Assembly: GCA_963717075.1 (NCBI GenBank)
Contig: CAVQVI010000010.1
Location: 558,001-622,000, forward strand
DNA length: 64,000 bases
Reading direction: 5' to 3'
DNA from: JBGOTP01 sp963717075
GTDB lineage: Bacteria > Acidobacteriota > Vicinamibacteria > Vicinamibacterales > CAVVIG01
Each line of letters opens with the position of its first letter. Positions within the stretch are counted from its first letter, which is position 1. Under the pieces are notes generated by a model, which searched no databases, had not been told where the DNA came from, and saw only the letters and a list, made by a program, of their open reading frames with translations. Shown here in pieces: positions 9,420-18,984 of this stretch. Made by a program: the position numbers and the translations under genes.

Positions 9420-10486
9420 CTACTTGAGGAACTCGGCGAGCGGCGGTCCGCGTGATGCGCCACTGGCGTGCCGATCCGCTTGCCCTTGAGATCGCCCGCC
9501 TCGAGGCTCGCGATGACGTCGGCCTCCGACACGCCGAGGGCCTTCGCGGCGTCGGCCGGACCGATGGTCTCGGGAATGCCTGCGCAGCAGCAGGTGCGGC
9601 CGCGCCCGCAGCCGGCGTCGTCTGCGCCATGACGCCGCCGGGCTGATTCATCATCTGCTGCGCCATGGCCATGCCGACGGCCATCTCCGCGCCGACGCCG
9701 CCAACGCCCGCGCCGCCCTTCTCGAATCCCTGCGCCATCTGGAACTTCACGTAGTCGTTCAGGTTGCCGACCGCGGCCATGCTCGACCGCTTGTCGATCG
9801 CCTGCTCGACCTCGGGCGGCACCGAGACGTTCTCGAGGACGAAGCTCGGCATCTCGAGTCCGTATTTCTCGTCGAGCACCGGATTGATGAGCGGCAGCAG
9901 CGCCTCGCCGAGCTCGCTGTAGCGCGTCGCGACGTCGAGCGACCGGGCACCTTGCTCGTGGCCAGCGCCTCGCTGAAGACGCTGACGATGCGCGACCGCA
10001 TCACGTCGGCGAACTCGTCGAGCCGGAAATGATCGTCGGTGCCGGCGACTTCCTTCAGGAACCTCGGCGCGATCGACGATGCGGAAGTCGTAGGTGCCGA
10101 ACGCGCGCACGCGGACGATGCCGAAGTCCTGATCGCGCACCATGACCGGATTCGACGTGCCCCACTTGTTGCCGGTGAACAGGCGCGTCGTCGACGTAGT
10201 AGACGTCGGCCTTGAAGGGCGACTCGAAGCCGTACTTCCAGCCCTTGAGCCTGGAGAGGACCGGGATGTTGTCGGTCGTCAGCGTGTGCTTGCCCGGGCC
10301 GAAGAGGTCGCCGTACTGGCCGAGGTAGACGAACTGCACGACCTGCGACTCGCGGACGATGAGCTGCGCGCCGCGCTTGATTTCCTTGTCCTCGTCGGGA
10401 AAGCGGTACGAGAGCGTGTCGCGCGAGTCGTCGGTCCACTCGATGATCTCGATGAACTGGCCGCGGATGAAATCGGTGATCCCCAC
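9420..10486 (-). pseudogene. SPFH domain protein (YdjI/virion-core type), multiple frameshifts
   Basis: It starts at GTG 10486 (GITDFIRGQFIEIIEWTDD, typical for the YdjI family) with a GGGAG ribosome site. Conserved pieces follow in alternating frames: GAQLIVRESQVVQFVYLGQYGD, LFTGNKWGTSNPV, RFLKEVAGTDDHF, LDVATRYSELGEALLPLINP, a Gly/Met-rich region and a C-terminal IGPADAAKALGVSEADV domain ending EFLK. Shifts of one base lie near 10190, 10067, 9943, 9583 and twice near 9440-9475. SPFH proteins form membrane-associated oligomers, and this subtype pairs with the zinc-ribbon gene directly downstream. Genes on both sides are intact. Confidence 0.75.
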
Positions 10487-10741
10487 TGGTTTCTCCCTTC
10501 GAGCAAGGAGACCATTCTGCCACGAGATCCGTTCGTCTTTGCACGTACCCAACGGCGCGGCGGCCTGTGATGGATGTACCCCGACCGCGTGGGTGGGCGG
10601 GCACTCTTCGGCACGGCGAGCTCGACTCATTGCGGCACTCACCATCGGTCGCTAGCAGCGTTTCCAAGGTGATTTGGCACCAGCGGCCTAGGCATGGCCG
10701 ATCAGCCGTTCATCACGAAGAACGAAGAACGCAGGTCGATG

Positions 10742-11164
10742 TCAGTGCGAGATCGGTGATTGACCGGGACGGGAGAACGACGTGGGTGTGGCAAGCAGGT
10801 CGCCTGCCAGCTTCACCAGATCCTCGAGCCAGAGCGGTTTGAACCGAATCGTGACGCCGAGATCGGCGAGTGAGTCCGAGATCGTTTCCTGGATCGAGTA
10901 GTCGCCCGTGACGATGGCGACTGGCGTGAGCACCCCGCCTTCCTGGGCCCGCAGGCGCTGCACGAATGCGAGGCCGTCCATCGCGGGCATGCGCAAGTCG
11001 ACGATGATCGCATCAGGCGCCAGCAGGAACGCCTGATCGAGGGCGGTCGTTGCGTTCTGCGCAGTGCGGACCTCCATGCCCTCGAGACGGAGCATCTGCG
11101 CGAAGGTCGCTCTCGTCGACTCATCATCGTCGACGATGAGCACTCGCGCCGGACGGCTCGTCAC
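10742..11164 (-). CDS. Single-domain response regulator
   Basis: This 140-residue receiver domain has no output domain. The acidic pocket is DDD at 12-14, the phosphoacceptor is Asp56 (IIVDLRMP), followed by Thr86 and Lys109 (RFKPLW). It begins 18 bases after the end of the upstream histidine kinase gene on the same strand, so the two form a kinase-regulator pair. With no DNA-binding domain, the output is probably by protein contact or phosphorelay. Confidence 0.9.
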   Translation of the reverse strand: MTSRPARVLIVDDDESTRATFAQMLRLEGMEVRTAQNATTALDQAFLLAPDAIIVDLRMPAMDGLAFVQRLRAQEGGVLTPVAIVTGDYSIQETISDSLADLGVTIRFKPLWLEDLVKLAGDLLATPTSFSRPGQSPISH

Positions 11165-11182
11165 GAGCGCCGCCTGTGTTTT

Positions 11183-13276
11183 TCACGACGTGGCGTCATG
11201 TGGGATTCCTCCGCCGGCGGTCCTGGGTCCTCCTGCGGCGACCGCCACGAGCGCTTCGGTGGATGGTTGCGTGGTTTCCGACGCGAGCGGGACACTGAGC
11301 AGGAAGCAGGCGCCGCGATCTGTCGGCACGAGCGCCAGTGTTCCACCATGCGCCTGGGCGATGCCGAGTCCGATGGATAGACCCAGTCCCGTACCCTGAC
11401 CAACCGTCCTCGTGGTGAAGAACGGTTCGAAGATACGGCCGGCCATCGCCGCTGGTACGCCGGGACCGGTATCGGACACTTCCACGAAACCACAGCCGTC
11501 CGACGAGCCCGTGCGAACAGAAATCACTCCGGAGCGGCCCAGACTCGCGATTGCTTGTTCCGCATTCGACACGAGGTTGAGGATCGCCTGCCGAAGTTCC
11601 TCGCGGTTGCCTGCCACGAGAACCGGATCGGGCGTGTAGTCCTCCTGGAGGGTGATGTGCGCCCTCTGAATGTCGAACACTTTCAGCGCCAGCGTCGAAC
11701 GCGTCACCTCGCTGAGGTCCACGAGCGATCGTTCGAGGGCCGAGCGGCGGACGAACGTCAACAAATTTCTGACGATCCCTGCGGCGCGACCGGCATCGGC
11801 CTGAACCTGTTCGAGATCCTGGCGGACCGATTGACGAGTCTCGTCCCGCAGGAGCAGCTCCGTGTACCCCATGACGGCCTGGAGCGGGTTGTTCAGCTCG
11901 TGGGCGACGCCGGCCACGAGTCCGCCAACCGCGGAGAGCCGCTCGCTGTGGATTAGCTGTTCGCGCAGTCGCTTCTCCTCCGAGATGTCCCGTTCCACGG
12001 ACACGACGTGGGTAGGCTTCCCGCCATCATCCACGAGCGCGGCCACGGCGGCCGAGACGTGAAACGTCGTGCCGTCCCTGCGCGACCTGGTTACGGTGCC
12101 GCGCCACGTTCCGCCGCCGTTGACCAGTCGTTGAATGTCTTCCGCAGACACGATCTCCCGTGCCATGAGATCTTCGGCGCGCATCGTCATCAGATCCTCG
12201 CGCGGCACACCCATGGCGCGACAAAATGCCTGATTGGCGTGGCGGACCTTGCCGTCCGGCGTGAGCACGAGGATGAAGTCCTGCGCCTGTTCGATCACCT
12301 GTGTCAGCAGGCGCATCGTGCCGTCGGCCTGCTGTAATTCCGCGCGCTCCGCCGCTATGCGCGCGACGAGCAGCGGCAGAACGGAGATGAACGTGACCGC
12401 GGTCGAGAGGTCGCGGAATCCGGAAGAGTCCGCCGGCGTGATGCGCCTCAAGCCAAAGTCGAGAAACGGGATCATCGCGACGGCAGTGAAGATGACCCAC
12501 GGCCGCGGGCGCGTGAGCTCTTCCCGCGACTCGGTCGAGGAGGCCTCGCCACTGTCGCTGGCTGGCGCAAGGCTCGCGGCCCAGGGGACAAATGCGAACG
12601 GGAGAATCCACGTGAAATCGTAGACGTCGGCGGCGCGATACATGCCGCGGCCCGCTTCGAAATTGCTCAGCGTGAGCATCGCGAGCCCCACAAACGATCC
12701 GTACGCGAGGCGCCGGTAGGTATCGCGCCAGGGCGTGCCGCGCGCCAGGAACGTGGCGGCGATCATGCCGCCAACGACGAGCAACTGCTGGAGCTCGGAC
12801 ACGAGGAGGAGCGGACTGGTACGGTCCGATGTCGGGGTCGTCACGAAGAAGGAGTAAAGGAAGCCTGTTACGACGGCGAGGCCGGCGATGTCCACGGCGG
12901 TTGTTGCCGCCAGCGGTTCTCTCGCGCCACGGTGCGGCTGCGCGAGCAGCGCGAAGAGCGGAGCCACGCCGCCAAAGAGCGCGAACACCGCGGGCCATGC
13001 GAGCCACGTCTCTTTCTTCGAGAAGAGTTCGTCGGCCGCCCATCCCGTGAGCCCGATGGCCGACATCACCAGGCCGAGTGCGATCGTGGACCAGAACAGC
13101 CACTGGCAGCCGACCCAGCGGCGACGGCGCAGGACGATGACCACGGTGCCGGTCAACGGCGGGACGAAGAGCGCGCACGCACGGAACCAGCTCAGGAGCG
13201 ACGGTTGGTCCGCCAGCATCATGGCGGCAATTGCGTATCCAATGGAGTACGCCACTCCAAAGGCGAGCCAATTCAT
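11183..13276 (-). CDS. Membrane-bound PAS sensor histidine kinase
   Basis: This 697-residue protein has about eight hydrophobic helices in residues 1-310. A PAS domain follows at about 325-435 (DFILVLTPDGKVRHANQAF), then HisKA with the phospho-accepting His459 in VAHELNNPLQ, then HATPase with N, G1 (DTGPGVP) and G2 (GTGLGLSIG) boxes. The C-terminal 30 residues are Ala/Thr-rich. The signal is unknown; the multi-helix N-terminus suggests membrane-integral sensing. A lone receiver gene follows directly. Confidence 0.92.
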   Translation of the reverse strand: MNWLAFGVAYSIGYAIAAMMLADQPSLLSWFRACALFVPPLTGTVVIVLRRRRWVGCQWLFWSTIALGLVMSAIGLTGWAADELFSKKETWLAWPAVFALFGGVAPLFALLAQPHRGAREPLAATTAVDIAGLAVVTGFLYSFFVTTPTSDRTSPLLLVSELQQLLVVGGMIAATFLARGTPWRDTYRRLAYGSFVGLAMLTLSNFEAGRGMYRAADVYDFTWILPFAFVPWAASLAPASDSGEASSTESREELTRPRPWVIFTAVAMIPFLDFGLRRITPADSSGFRDLSTAVTFISVLPLLVARIAAERAELQQADGTMRLLTQVIEQAQDFILVLTPDGKVRHANQAFCRAMGVPREDLMTMRAEDLMAREIVSAEDIQRLVNGGGTWRGTVTRSRRDGTTFHVSAAVAALVDDGGKPTHVVSVERDISEEKRLREQLIHSERLSAVGGLVAGVAHELNNPLQAVMGYTELLLRDETRQSVRQDLEQVQADAGRAAGIVRNLLTFVRRSALERSLVDLSEVTRSTLALKVFDIQRAHITLQEDYTPDPVLVAGNREELRQAILNLVSNAEQAIASLGRSGVISVRTGSSDGCGFVEVSDTGPGVPAAMAGRIFEPFFTTRTVGQGTGLGLSIGLGIAQAHGGTLALVPTDRGACFLLSVPLASETTQPSTEALVAVAAGGPRTAGGGIPHDATS

Positions 13277-13483
13277 ACTTTACTTGTCGGCGCCGACGCT
13301 CCGCATGAGCAGCGAGTGCAGCGCTAGGCAGATCGACGAAGACTCACACGGATAGTCGGACATTTCGAAATTGGTTGATGACTGTCAGAATTGTTGCGGG
13401 CGACACACCCTTGGACCCGGCCAGAGCCTCAATGCCAGCAGATCCACCCGGGTACGCGAGTTGCGAGACCAGGGCAACGCCCT

Positions 13484-13705
13484 ATGCTTCACTTCTTCAA
13501 GGCCGGTCCAGACCTTGTTCGTTGGGAACTCACGATCGTCGAACAGGGCGGACCTTATCGGCTGGCACTACACCACGCCAGTGGCGTAATCATGGAGTAC
13601 TTCCCGACGAGCGCGCAGGCACTCGTCAGAATCCATGAACTCGAGGAGCTCCTGATCCGCGCGAGGGGCTTCGTCGAGCGGGAACCAACGGCCCTGGTCT
13701 GCTGA
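13484..13705 (+). CDS. Small protein of unknown function
   Basis: This gene encodes about 73 residues (MLHFFKAGPDLVRWELTIVE... to PTALVC). It has amphipathic beta-like sequence followed by a helix (ALVRIHELEELLIRARGF). It lies nine bases before a response regulator gene on the same strand, so they are probably co-transcribed. I recognise no domain. The start is uncertain because the frame is open upstream. Confidence 0.5.
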   Translation: MLHFFKAGPDLVRWELTIVEQGGPYRLALHHASGVIMEYFPTSAQALVRIHELEELLIRARGFVEREPTALVC

Positions 13706-13714
13706 GGCGGCACT

Positions 13715-14158
13715 TTGGACGCCACGATTCTCATCATCGACGACAATGTCGTGCTGGCGCGTGCGTTCGCTCGCGCGCTCACCGGGGCGGGCTGTCGCGT
13801 CCACACGTGGCACACCGCGGAAGACGGCCTCCGCCAGGCCAAGGTAGAGCGCCCTGACGCCATCATCCTCGACCTGCAGATGCCTTTTGTGAACGGCGTC
13901 GGGTTTCTCTATCGCTTACGGGCGGATGAGGCGTTGCGCAACACGCCCGTCATGGTCGTCACGGGCTTGCCCTTGAGCGAACAGAAAGTGACGGAGCTCG
14001 CCGAACTCGGTGCCGTGGTCCGTCTGAAACCTATCGCCCTCGAAGCACTGCTGGGAGAAACGCGTGCGCTGCTCTCCGACGCATGCACGGCCTCAGCGCA
14101 CGCCGCGGGCACTGCTCTCGCCGGATCAGGCATTTCGAACCGCGTCGATCGGCCGTAA
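13715..14158 (+). CDS. Single-domain response regulator
   Basis: This 147-residue receiver domain starts at TTG 13715, with GAGGCGG a few bases upstream. Key residues are Asp9-Asp10, the phosphoacceptor Asp53 (IILDLQMP), Thr83 and Lys105 (VRLKP). A tail of about 25 residues rich in Ala and Gly has no known output domain. It has no adjacent kinase of its own, although a large kinase lies 440 bp away on the other strand. Confidence 0.85.
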   Translation: MDATILIIDDNVVLARAFARALTGAGCRVHTWHTAEDGLRQAKVERPDAIILDLQMPFVNGVGFLYRLRADEALRNTPVMVVTGLPLSEQKVTELAELGAVVRLKPIALEALLGETRALLSDACTASAHAAGTALAGSGISNRVDRP

Positions 14159-14253
14159 CGCGAGAACGCTCAGCCTCCGACCGCTCCCGACGACGAGATC
14201 CTCACTCCTGAGCTCCCACAATCCATGGACTGGGGGGTGTCGCGGGCGGTCGT

Positions 14254-15762
14254 TCAGCCAGGTCGCGGCGGCCGCGAAGAAACGATGAACGCCTCGAGAG
14301 CCGGCTGATCGGGTTTGGTGAACTGGACGCCGGCGCGGTACCCGAACGCCCCTCCGGACGCACGCGGTTCGAAACGCGCCCACATGACTTTGCCTGTGCA
14401 GGCGATGGATGTGTCGCCCGACGGCAGCAATACCTTCACCGCTTGATTGGGCCTGACCGCAGACGATGACACGAGCTGACATCCGGCGACGGAGATGTCG
14501 ACGAGAAGCCCAGTGTCGCCGTTGACCGTGATCGTAAACGGTTCTCGGAACGAATACCGCACGGCAAGCCGGACTGGCCCCCATTCTTCTTCGGCAGCGG
14601 GCCCCGTTGGGAGCATCGAGATACTCGAGAGAGGCGAGGCGGACCCACTGGTTCTCACAGGTCGCGTTTCCGGGCGCTCTCCAGCCCGTTCGGCAATGAG
14701 GGCGTCCCGCTCGCGGATGAGAACCTCGACGCGAGCTTCGAGTTCCTTGCGGGTCCCGCTCGCGCGGAGCCGCTCCGCATCCAGCATTTCGAGACGTGCG
14801 CCCGCCGCCGCGAGACTGGCCCGCATCGTGTCGGATTCCCCTTGAAGGGCTTCCACCTCGCGTTGCAACTGCTCGTGGCTGGCTGAAACCTGCGCCTTGT
14901 CGCTCGAGGTATTCGTCAGCTGCTGTTCTGTCTGCTCGGCAGTCCGTCGCAGTTCCGCACTCATTGCTCGCTCCAGCTGGAGCTGGGCTTGCGCCTCCGC
15001 AACCTGTCGTTGCAGTCTTCCCGACAGGTCGCGTTCACGCGAGAGGTCAGCCGTGAGCGCCTCCTGAGCGGTCCAGGCTTCGGCTTTTTCCCTCGCGAGC
15101 GTGGCAGACAGCGCCTGGGCGCGTTCGAGCGCCAGGCGCAGTTCAGAACCGGCCGCCCGTTCTGCTTCGAGCGCCGCGCTGAGACCGGCGCTCGCCGCCT
15201 TCTCGGCCTCGAGCGCCAGACTAAGCTCCGCATTGGCCGTTCGATGCGTATCGATCGTCTGGCGAACGTCGACATTCGCCGCGCGCTCCGCCTGCAACTG
15301 TCGCTGTGCCTCTGAGGCTGCGCGCTCGAAACCCGCCGCCGTCGCGCGCTCGCGGCCAATTTCTGTCTCGAGGTCCTCTCGCAGGCGGCGCAGTTCCAGT
15401 AGCTGTGCCGTCTCGAGACCAGCGATCTTCTGTCGCGCCTGTTCGACCGTTCGCCGGAGTTCTCCCGCGACGACGCGCTCCTCGTCAATGGCCTCCTGCG
15501 CTACGGCTCGCGCGTGGGCGACTCTCGCGTCGGCCTCCAGCTTCGCATCGAGGGCCGCCTTCAGCGCCGCCGTCCGAGCTTCCTCGGTGGTCACGCGCGC
15601 CAGATCGAGGATCAGCCCCTCGAGTGATTCGCCTCGCATGGGGTCGGCCAGCACGGCTTCGAGCGCGGCGAGGCGTGTTTCAACGGCCGTACGCAGTGTG
15701 TCGAGCTGTCGCTGGGCGCGGTCGGACGAGGTGTCGTTGATCGTTGCGGTTGGAGAGTCCAT
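14254..15762 (-). CDS. Long coiled-coil protein with a C-terminal PilZ domain
   Basis: This 502-residue protein has residues of about 15-370 as an almost unbroken coiled coil of Ala, Glu, Arg and Leu, with repeating ELRLALE/LSAALEAER units. The last 110 residues form a PilZ-type domain (VRLAVRYSFREPFTITVN, then LVDISVAGCQLVSS and VMWARFEP). PilZ domains often bind cyclic di-GMP, but the classic RxxxR is poorly matched here, so binding is uncertain. There is no signal peptide. It is divergent from the PEGA gene, and the repetitive segment probably arose by internal duplication. Confidence 0.8.
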   Translation of the reverse strand: MDSPTATINDTSSDRAQRQLDTLRTAVETRLAALEAVLADPMRGESLEGLILDLARVTTEEARTAALKAALDAKLEADARVAHARAVAQEAIDEERVVAGELRRTVEQARQKIAGLETAQLLELRRLREDLETEIGRERATAAGFERAASEAQRQLQAERAANVDVRQTIDTHRTANAELSLALEAEKAASAGLSAALEAERAAGSELRLALERAQALSATLAREKAEAWTAQEALTADLSRERDLSGRLQRQVAEAQAQLQLERAMSAELRRTAEQTEQQLTNTSSDKAQVSASHEQLQREVEALQGESDTMRASLAAAGARLEMLDAERLRASGTRKELEARVEVLIRERDALIAERAGERPETRPVRTSGSASPLSSISMLPTGPAAEEEWGPVRLAVRYSFREPFTITVNGDTGLLVDISVAGCQLVSSSAVRPNQAVKVLLPSGDTSIACTGKVMWARFEPRASGGAFGYRAGVQFTKPDQPALEAFIVSSRPPRPG

Positions 15763-15894
15763 AGGCGGAGTTACCGCAATAGTTATCGGCGGAGAGCCGA
15801 TAAAGTATTCGGATCCTCACGCCGACAGGGGCCGGGTGCGCATTTGCCGGCAATCACGCGCTGAGGCGGGAAGAACGGACGGGAACAACGAGCC

Positions 15895-17226
15895 ATGGAT
15901 GATCGGCAGGCCCAGCTGGTGGCTGCGGCGCAGGTGCTTCGGACGTGGGTACTGGCGCAACGTGACAGCTGGCCCGATCCGCCGCCAGTCGTCACGACGA
16001 CCCCGCCCCCACAGCAGACACGTGCGCCGGCAATCGGCAAAGTTGAGTCGATTGAGCGAGTTGAGCCGGTTGAGCGGGTCGAGCCGGCTAAGCGGGTTGA
16101 GCCGGTTGAGCGGACTGAGTCCGTTGAGAACCGAACCGTTGAGCTGGCGGACGTTGTCGCCAGGAAGCCGGCATCGAGAAGATCTTCGATACCGTCGATC
16201 ACCACTCTTCCCGCGGAAGACTCGGGTGCGTTCGTCGGCCGTGAGCACAGGGCACGGGCGCTCTGGCGGAACGTTTCTCGCCTGCCGATCGGCCGATGGG
16301 CGGTGTTCGCCACGATGGCCCTGGTTGTTGTCGCGCTTGCAGGAATCCTGGTGTCCGCCGGTTGGCGAGCCCGCGCCCGTTGGCTGAAGCCGGCCGCTCC
16401 GCCGAAAGTGGGAACGGTCGTCCTCGAGTCGGTACCAACGGGGTCGGACGTGTTCGTCGACGGCGCCCCGGCGGGTCGAACTCCGCTGACAACCGAGTTG
16501 AAAGTCGGCCGTCACGTGGTCGAATTTCGTAGACGTAACAGTTCGCGGAAACTGAACGTCGACGTGGCTGCGGGACAATCGACGCGCGAGCGACTCGACT
16601 GGACGGCCAAACGCAAGGGAAGCCTCGAGATTCTGACGGATCCCGATGGAGCATCGGTGAGCGTTGACGGCGTGGCTCGTGGCGTGACCCCATTGACGAT
16701 CGACGACCTGACGGCGGGTTCGCACGAGGTCGTGCTGGAAAGCAGCAGCGGCTCACTGCGCCGGACGGTGACGGTGGCGGCCGACCGCGTGGCGCAGATC
16801 ACCGAAGCGATCTACTCTGGATGGCTGCATGTGTCGTCACCGATCGAATTGCAGGTGACTGAGGGCACGCGTGGCATTCGCCTCGACGAGCGGGGCCAGA
16901 CGCTCCTGACGCCCGGGGTGCACGATCTGCAATTCGACAACGCCGTGTTCGGCTTCCGTGAACGGCACAGGGTCGAGATCAAGCCGGGGGCGATCGCATC
17001 TGTGTCGATCACGCCGTCCCCTTCGCTCCTGACCGTCAACGCGTCGCTGCCGGCCGAGGTCTTGGTTGATGGCAAGCGTGCTGGCGAGACGCCGTTGATG
17101 GACTACCCCATGGACCTCGGCACCCGCTCTGTGGTCGTCAAGAGCATTACGGGCGCCGAGCGGAGGTTCACCATCACGACGACAGTCAAGCCTGTCTCGC
17201 TCGCGGTCGACTTCTCCAAGCCATAG
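15895..17226 (+). CDS. PEGA-domain membrane protein
   Basis: This 443-residue protein has a Pro-rich and repetitive (V-E-P/R) cytoplasmic N-terminus (about 25-80), one membrane helix near 135-155 (AVFATMALVVVALAGILVSAGW) and then three or four PEGA repeats facing outward. These are GTVVLESVPTGSDVFVDG, GSLEILTDPDGASVSVDG and LLTVNASLPAEVLVDG, each followed by G.TPL. PEGA domains are surface-layer-like and common in envelope or signalling proteins. The gene is divergent from the PilZ coiled-coil gene and may share its promoter region. Confidence 0.85.
   Translation: MDDRQAQLVAAAQVLRTWVLAQRDSWPDPPPVVTTTPPPQQTRAPAIGKVESIERVEPVERVEPAKRVEPVERTESVENRTVELADVVARKPASRRSSIPSITTLPAEDSGAFVGREHRARALWRNVSRLPIGRWAVFATMALVVVALAGILVSAGWRARARWLKPAAPPKVGTVVLESVPTGSDVFVDGAPAGRTPLTTELKVGRHVVEFRRRNSSRKLNVDVAAGQSTRERLDWTAKRKGSLEILTDPDGASVSVDGVARGVTPLTIDDLTAGSHEVVLESSSGSLRRTVTVAADRVAQITEAIYSGWLHVSSPIELQVTEGTRGIRLDERGQTLLTPGVHDLQFDNAVFGFRERHRVEIKPGAIASVSITPSPSLLTVNASLPAEVLVDGKRAGETPLMDYPMDLGTRSVVVKSITGAERRFTITTTVKPVSLAVDFSKP
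16042..16135 (+). repeat. In-frame 9- to 12-bp tandem repeat in the PEGA gene
   Basis: Runs of GTTGAGCGG and GTTGAGCCG with small variations occur over about 94 bp. They encode alternating Val-Glu-Arg and Val-Glu-Pro before the membrane helix. Unit lengths are multiples of three, so copy-number changes would lengthen or shorten the linker without breaking the frame. Confidence 0.75.
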
Positions 17227-17472
17227 TCCATCGCCCGCCTGCCGCGACGCATCAACTCGAGATCGGCCGTCGCGATGCGACCGGTCGAGACGATTCATGA
17301 CGCCGAGCGCGTGCAGGACGCGTTTGCCACGCGGGCCGTCCGACGGACCGCGGCCCCAGTCCTCACGATGGCTCAACGCCAGAGTCGCCAGCCGTCAGCT
17401 GGAGTTCGACCGCCAGCGGACTCCAGCCGCTAGAATAGCTGGGTCGTCCAACCGGCATGACGAAGAGGACCC

Positions 17473-18048
17473 ATGGCCAGCCTGATTGAAGCGATTGAGA
17501 TCAAGCGGAAGATGTACTTCGAGTTCGAGGACGAGCCCTACCACTGCCTCGACGTGGAGGTGTCGAAACCGACGGCGCGCGGCGGCCAGACGCTCGTGCG
17601 CGTCAAGATGCGGAACCTCCTGACTCGGGCCGTCTTCGACCGAACGTTCAAGGCAGCGGACAAGTTCAAGGAGCCCGACTTCGTGATGGCGCCGGCGTCA
17701 TTCCTGTACTCAGACGGCGACGGGTACCACTTCATGGACCAGGACACCTTCGAGACGATTACGCTCGGCTCCGGCTTGCTCGGTGACGATCGGCTGCTCC
17801 TCGTCGACAACCTCGTCGTGCAGATCCAGAAGTTCAATGGCAATCCCATCGGATTGCAGTTTCCACCGCACGTGGAACTGGCCGTGAAGTCCACCGAGCC
17901 TGGTGTGCGCGGTGACACGACGAGCGGAAACGTGACCAAACCAGCCGTCCTCGAAACAGGGCTCGCGATCCGCGTGCCGCTTTTCATCAAGGAAGGGGAG
18001 AAGGTGAAAGTGCACACCGAGACTCGCGAGTTTGCAGGGCGAGCCTAG
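17473..18048 (+). CDS. Elongation factor P paralogue (EfpL/YeiP-like)
   Basis: This 191-residue protein has the three OB/KOW domains of the EF-P family, ending in the conserved LFIKEGEKVKVHTETREFAGRA. EF-P relieves ribosome stalling at polyproline. The loop that reaches the peptidyl-transferase centre reads SKPTARGGQT (31-40), with Arg36 at the tip. This matches the SPTARG loop of E. coli YeiP/EfpL rather than the KPGKG loop of canonical EF-P. The start has an AGAGGA site about ten bases upstream. No EF-P modification gene is seen nearby. Confidence 0.85.
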   Translation: MASLIEAIEIKRKMYFEFEDEPYHCLDVEVSKPTARGGQTLVRVKMRNLLTRAVFDRTFKAADKFKEPDFVMAPASFLYSDGDGYHFMDQDTFETITLGSGLLGDDRLLLVDNLVVQIQKFNGNPIGLQFPPHVELAVKSTEPGVRGDTTSGNVTKPAVLETGLAIRVPLFIKEGEKVKVHTETREFAGRA

Positions 18049-18137
18049 CCCGTATCTCTTGTCGTGTTTTCGCGTGTTCGTGGTGGAATCGTACTTGTGA
18101 GATGGCTCCCGGTTGGCCGCGCAGAGGTAAGGACAGT

Positions 18138-18801
18138 TCAGGCGACGGCGTCGACGAGCCCGTGCCACACTTGCGCGGTAGCCGGATCGATTCGGGACAC
18201 GGCCGCACCGCAACAACCAGCTCCCTTGGTGTGTTCGGCTCTGCCACACGAGATCCACATGGACGGCGACATCCTCGTTGGCCAGCTTGACGTCGAACGA
18301 TTGCGGAAGCACCGCGGTCTCGCCGTTGTCAAGTTCCAGACGCATCCCGCCGTAGCTGACGTCGAGAATCCGCGCACGTGACGAATCCACCTGAGCCAGG
18401 AGGCCTGTCACATTCTTCCGCACCCAACGTCTCTCGACATCGAAGGTCACGTGCGGCTTGAGTTTCTGTTCCACGAGACTCAGCAAGGCGGACGGCGCAA
18501 ACGGCTTGACGAGAAACTCGGCGCCAAGGTGTTTGGCTTCCAACTCCAGCGTTCGGTCGGCAAATCCCGTGATGACGATGGCGGGAATCGGACGAACGCG
18601 CGTAATGATGAGCTGCAGGCCGTTGAATCCCTCGAGACGCAGGTCCGTAATTAGGAGGTCAGGGTTCTCCGTCGTCAGCAGTTGACGGCCCTGCTCGAAT
18701 GTTGCAGCACCGACCGCTTCGTAGCCGGCCTGAGTCAGAAGCTTGACAAGACCCGAGCGGTTCGAACTGTCGTCTTCAACGACGAGGATTTTGGCGGCCA
18801 T
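18138..18801 (-). CDS. Response regulator with a PilZ domain, one-base frameshift
   Basis: The receiver domain is at residues 1-120, with Asp10-Asp11, the phosphoacceptor Asp53 (LLITDLRLEG), Thr and a VKPFAPS lysine. A PilZ domain follows (RRWVRKNVTG, ARILDVSYGGMRLEL, VDLVWQSRTHQGSWLLRCG). Near 18207 one base appears missing; restoring it gives AVSRIDPATAQVWHGLVDAVA and a stop at 18138. As given, the frame runs on antisense into the EF-P gene, giving 369 residues. The start is at MAAKILVVEDD (18801), with an in-frame alternative ATG at 18819. Confidence 0.75.
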
Positions 18802-18984
18802 CTCGGTGGACGCTCGCAATGATAGTGCCGCTCGCGTTCTTTTGCACGCGGTCGTACATGGCGACCGGACATGGGCCAGAGCGCAAACTTCTGATTACAT
18901 ATTTGCACACATCGCGACAGGCTTCGTTGTAGCGGCGTTTGCGCTGGCAACGCGGGGAATCCGCTCTTGACGCCCAAGACTGCC

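Noticed and set aside
17710..18137. C-terminal extension of the response regulator-PilZ gene
   Set aside because: It is antisense to the EF-P gene and arises only from the shift near 18207.
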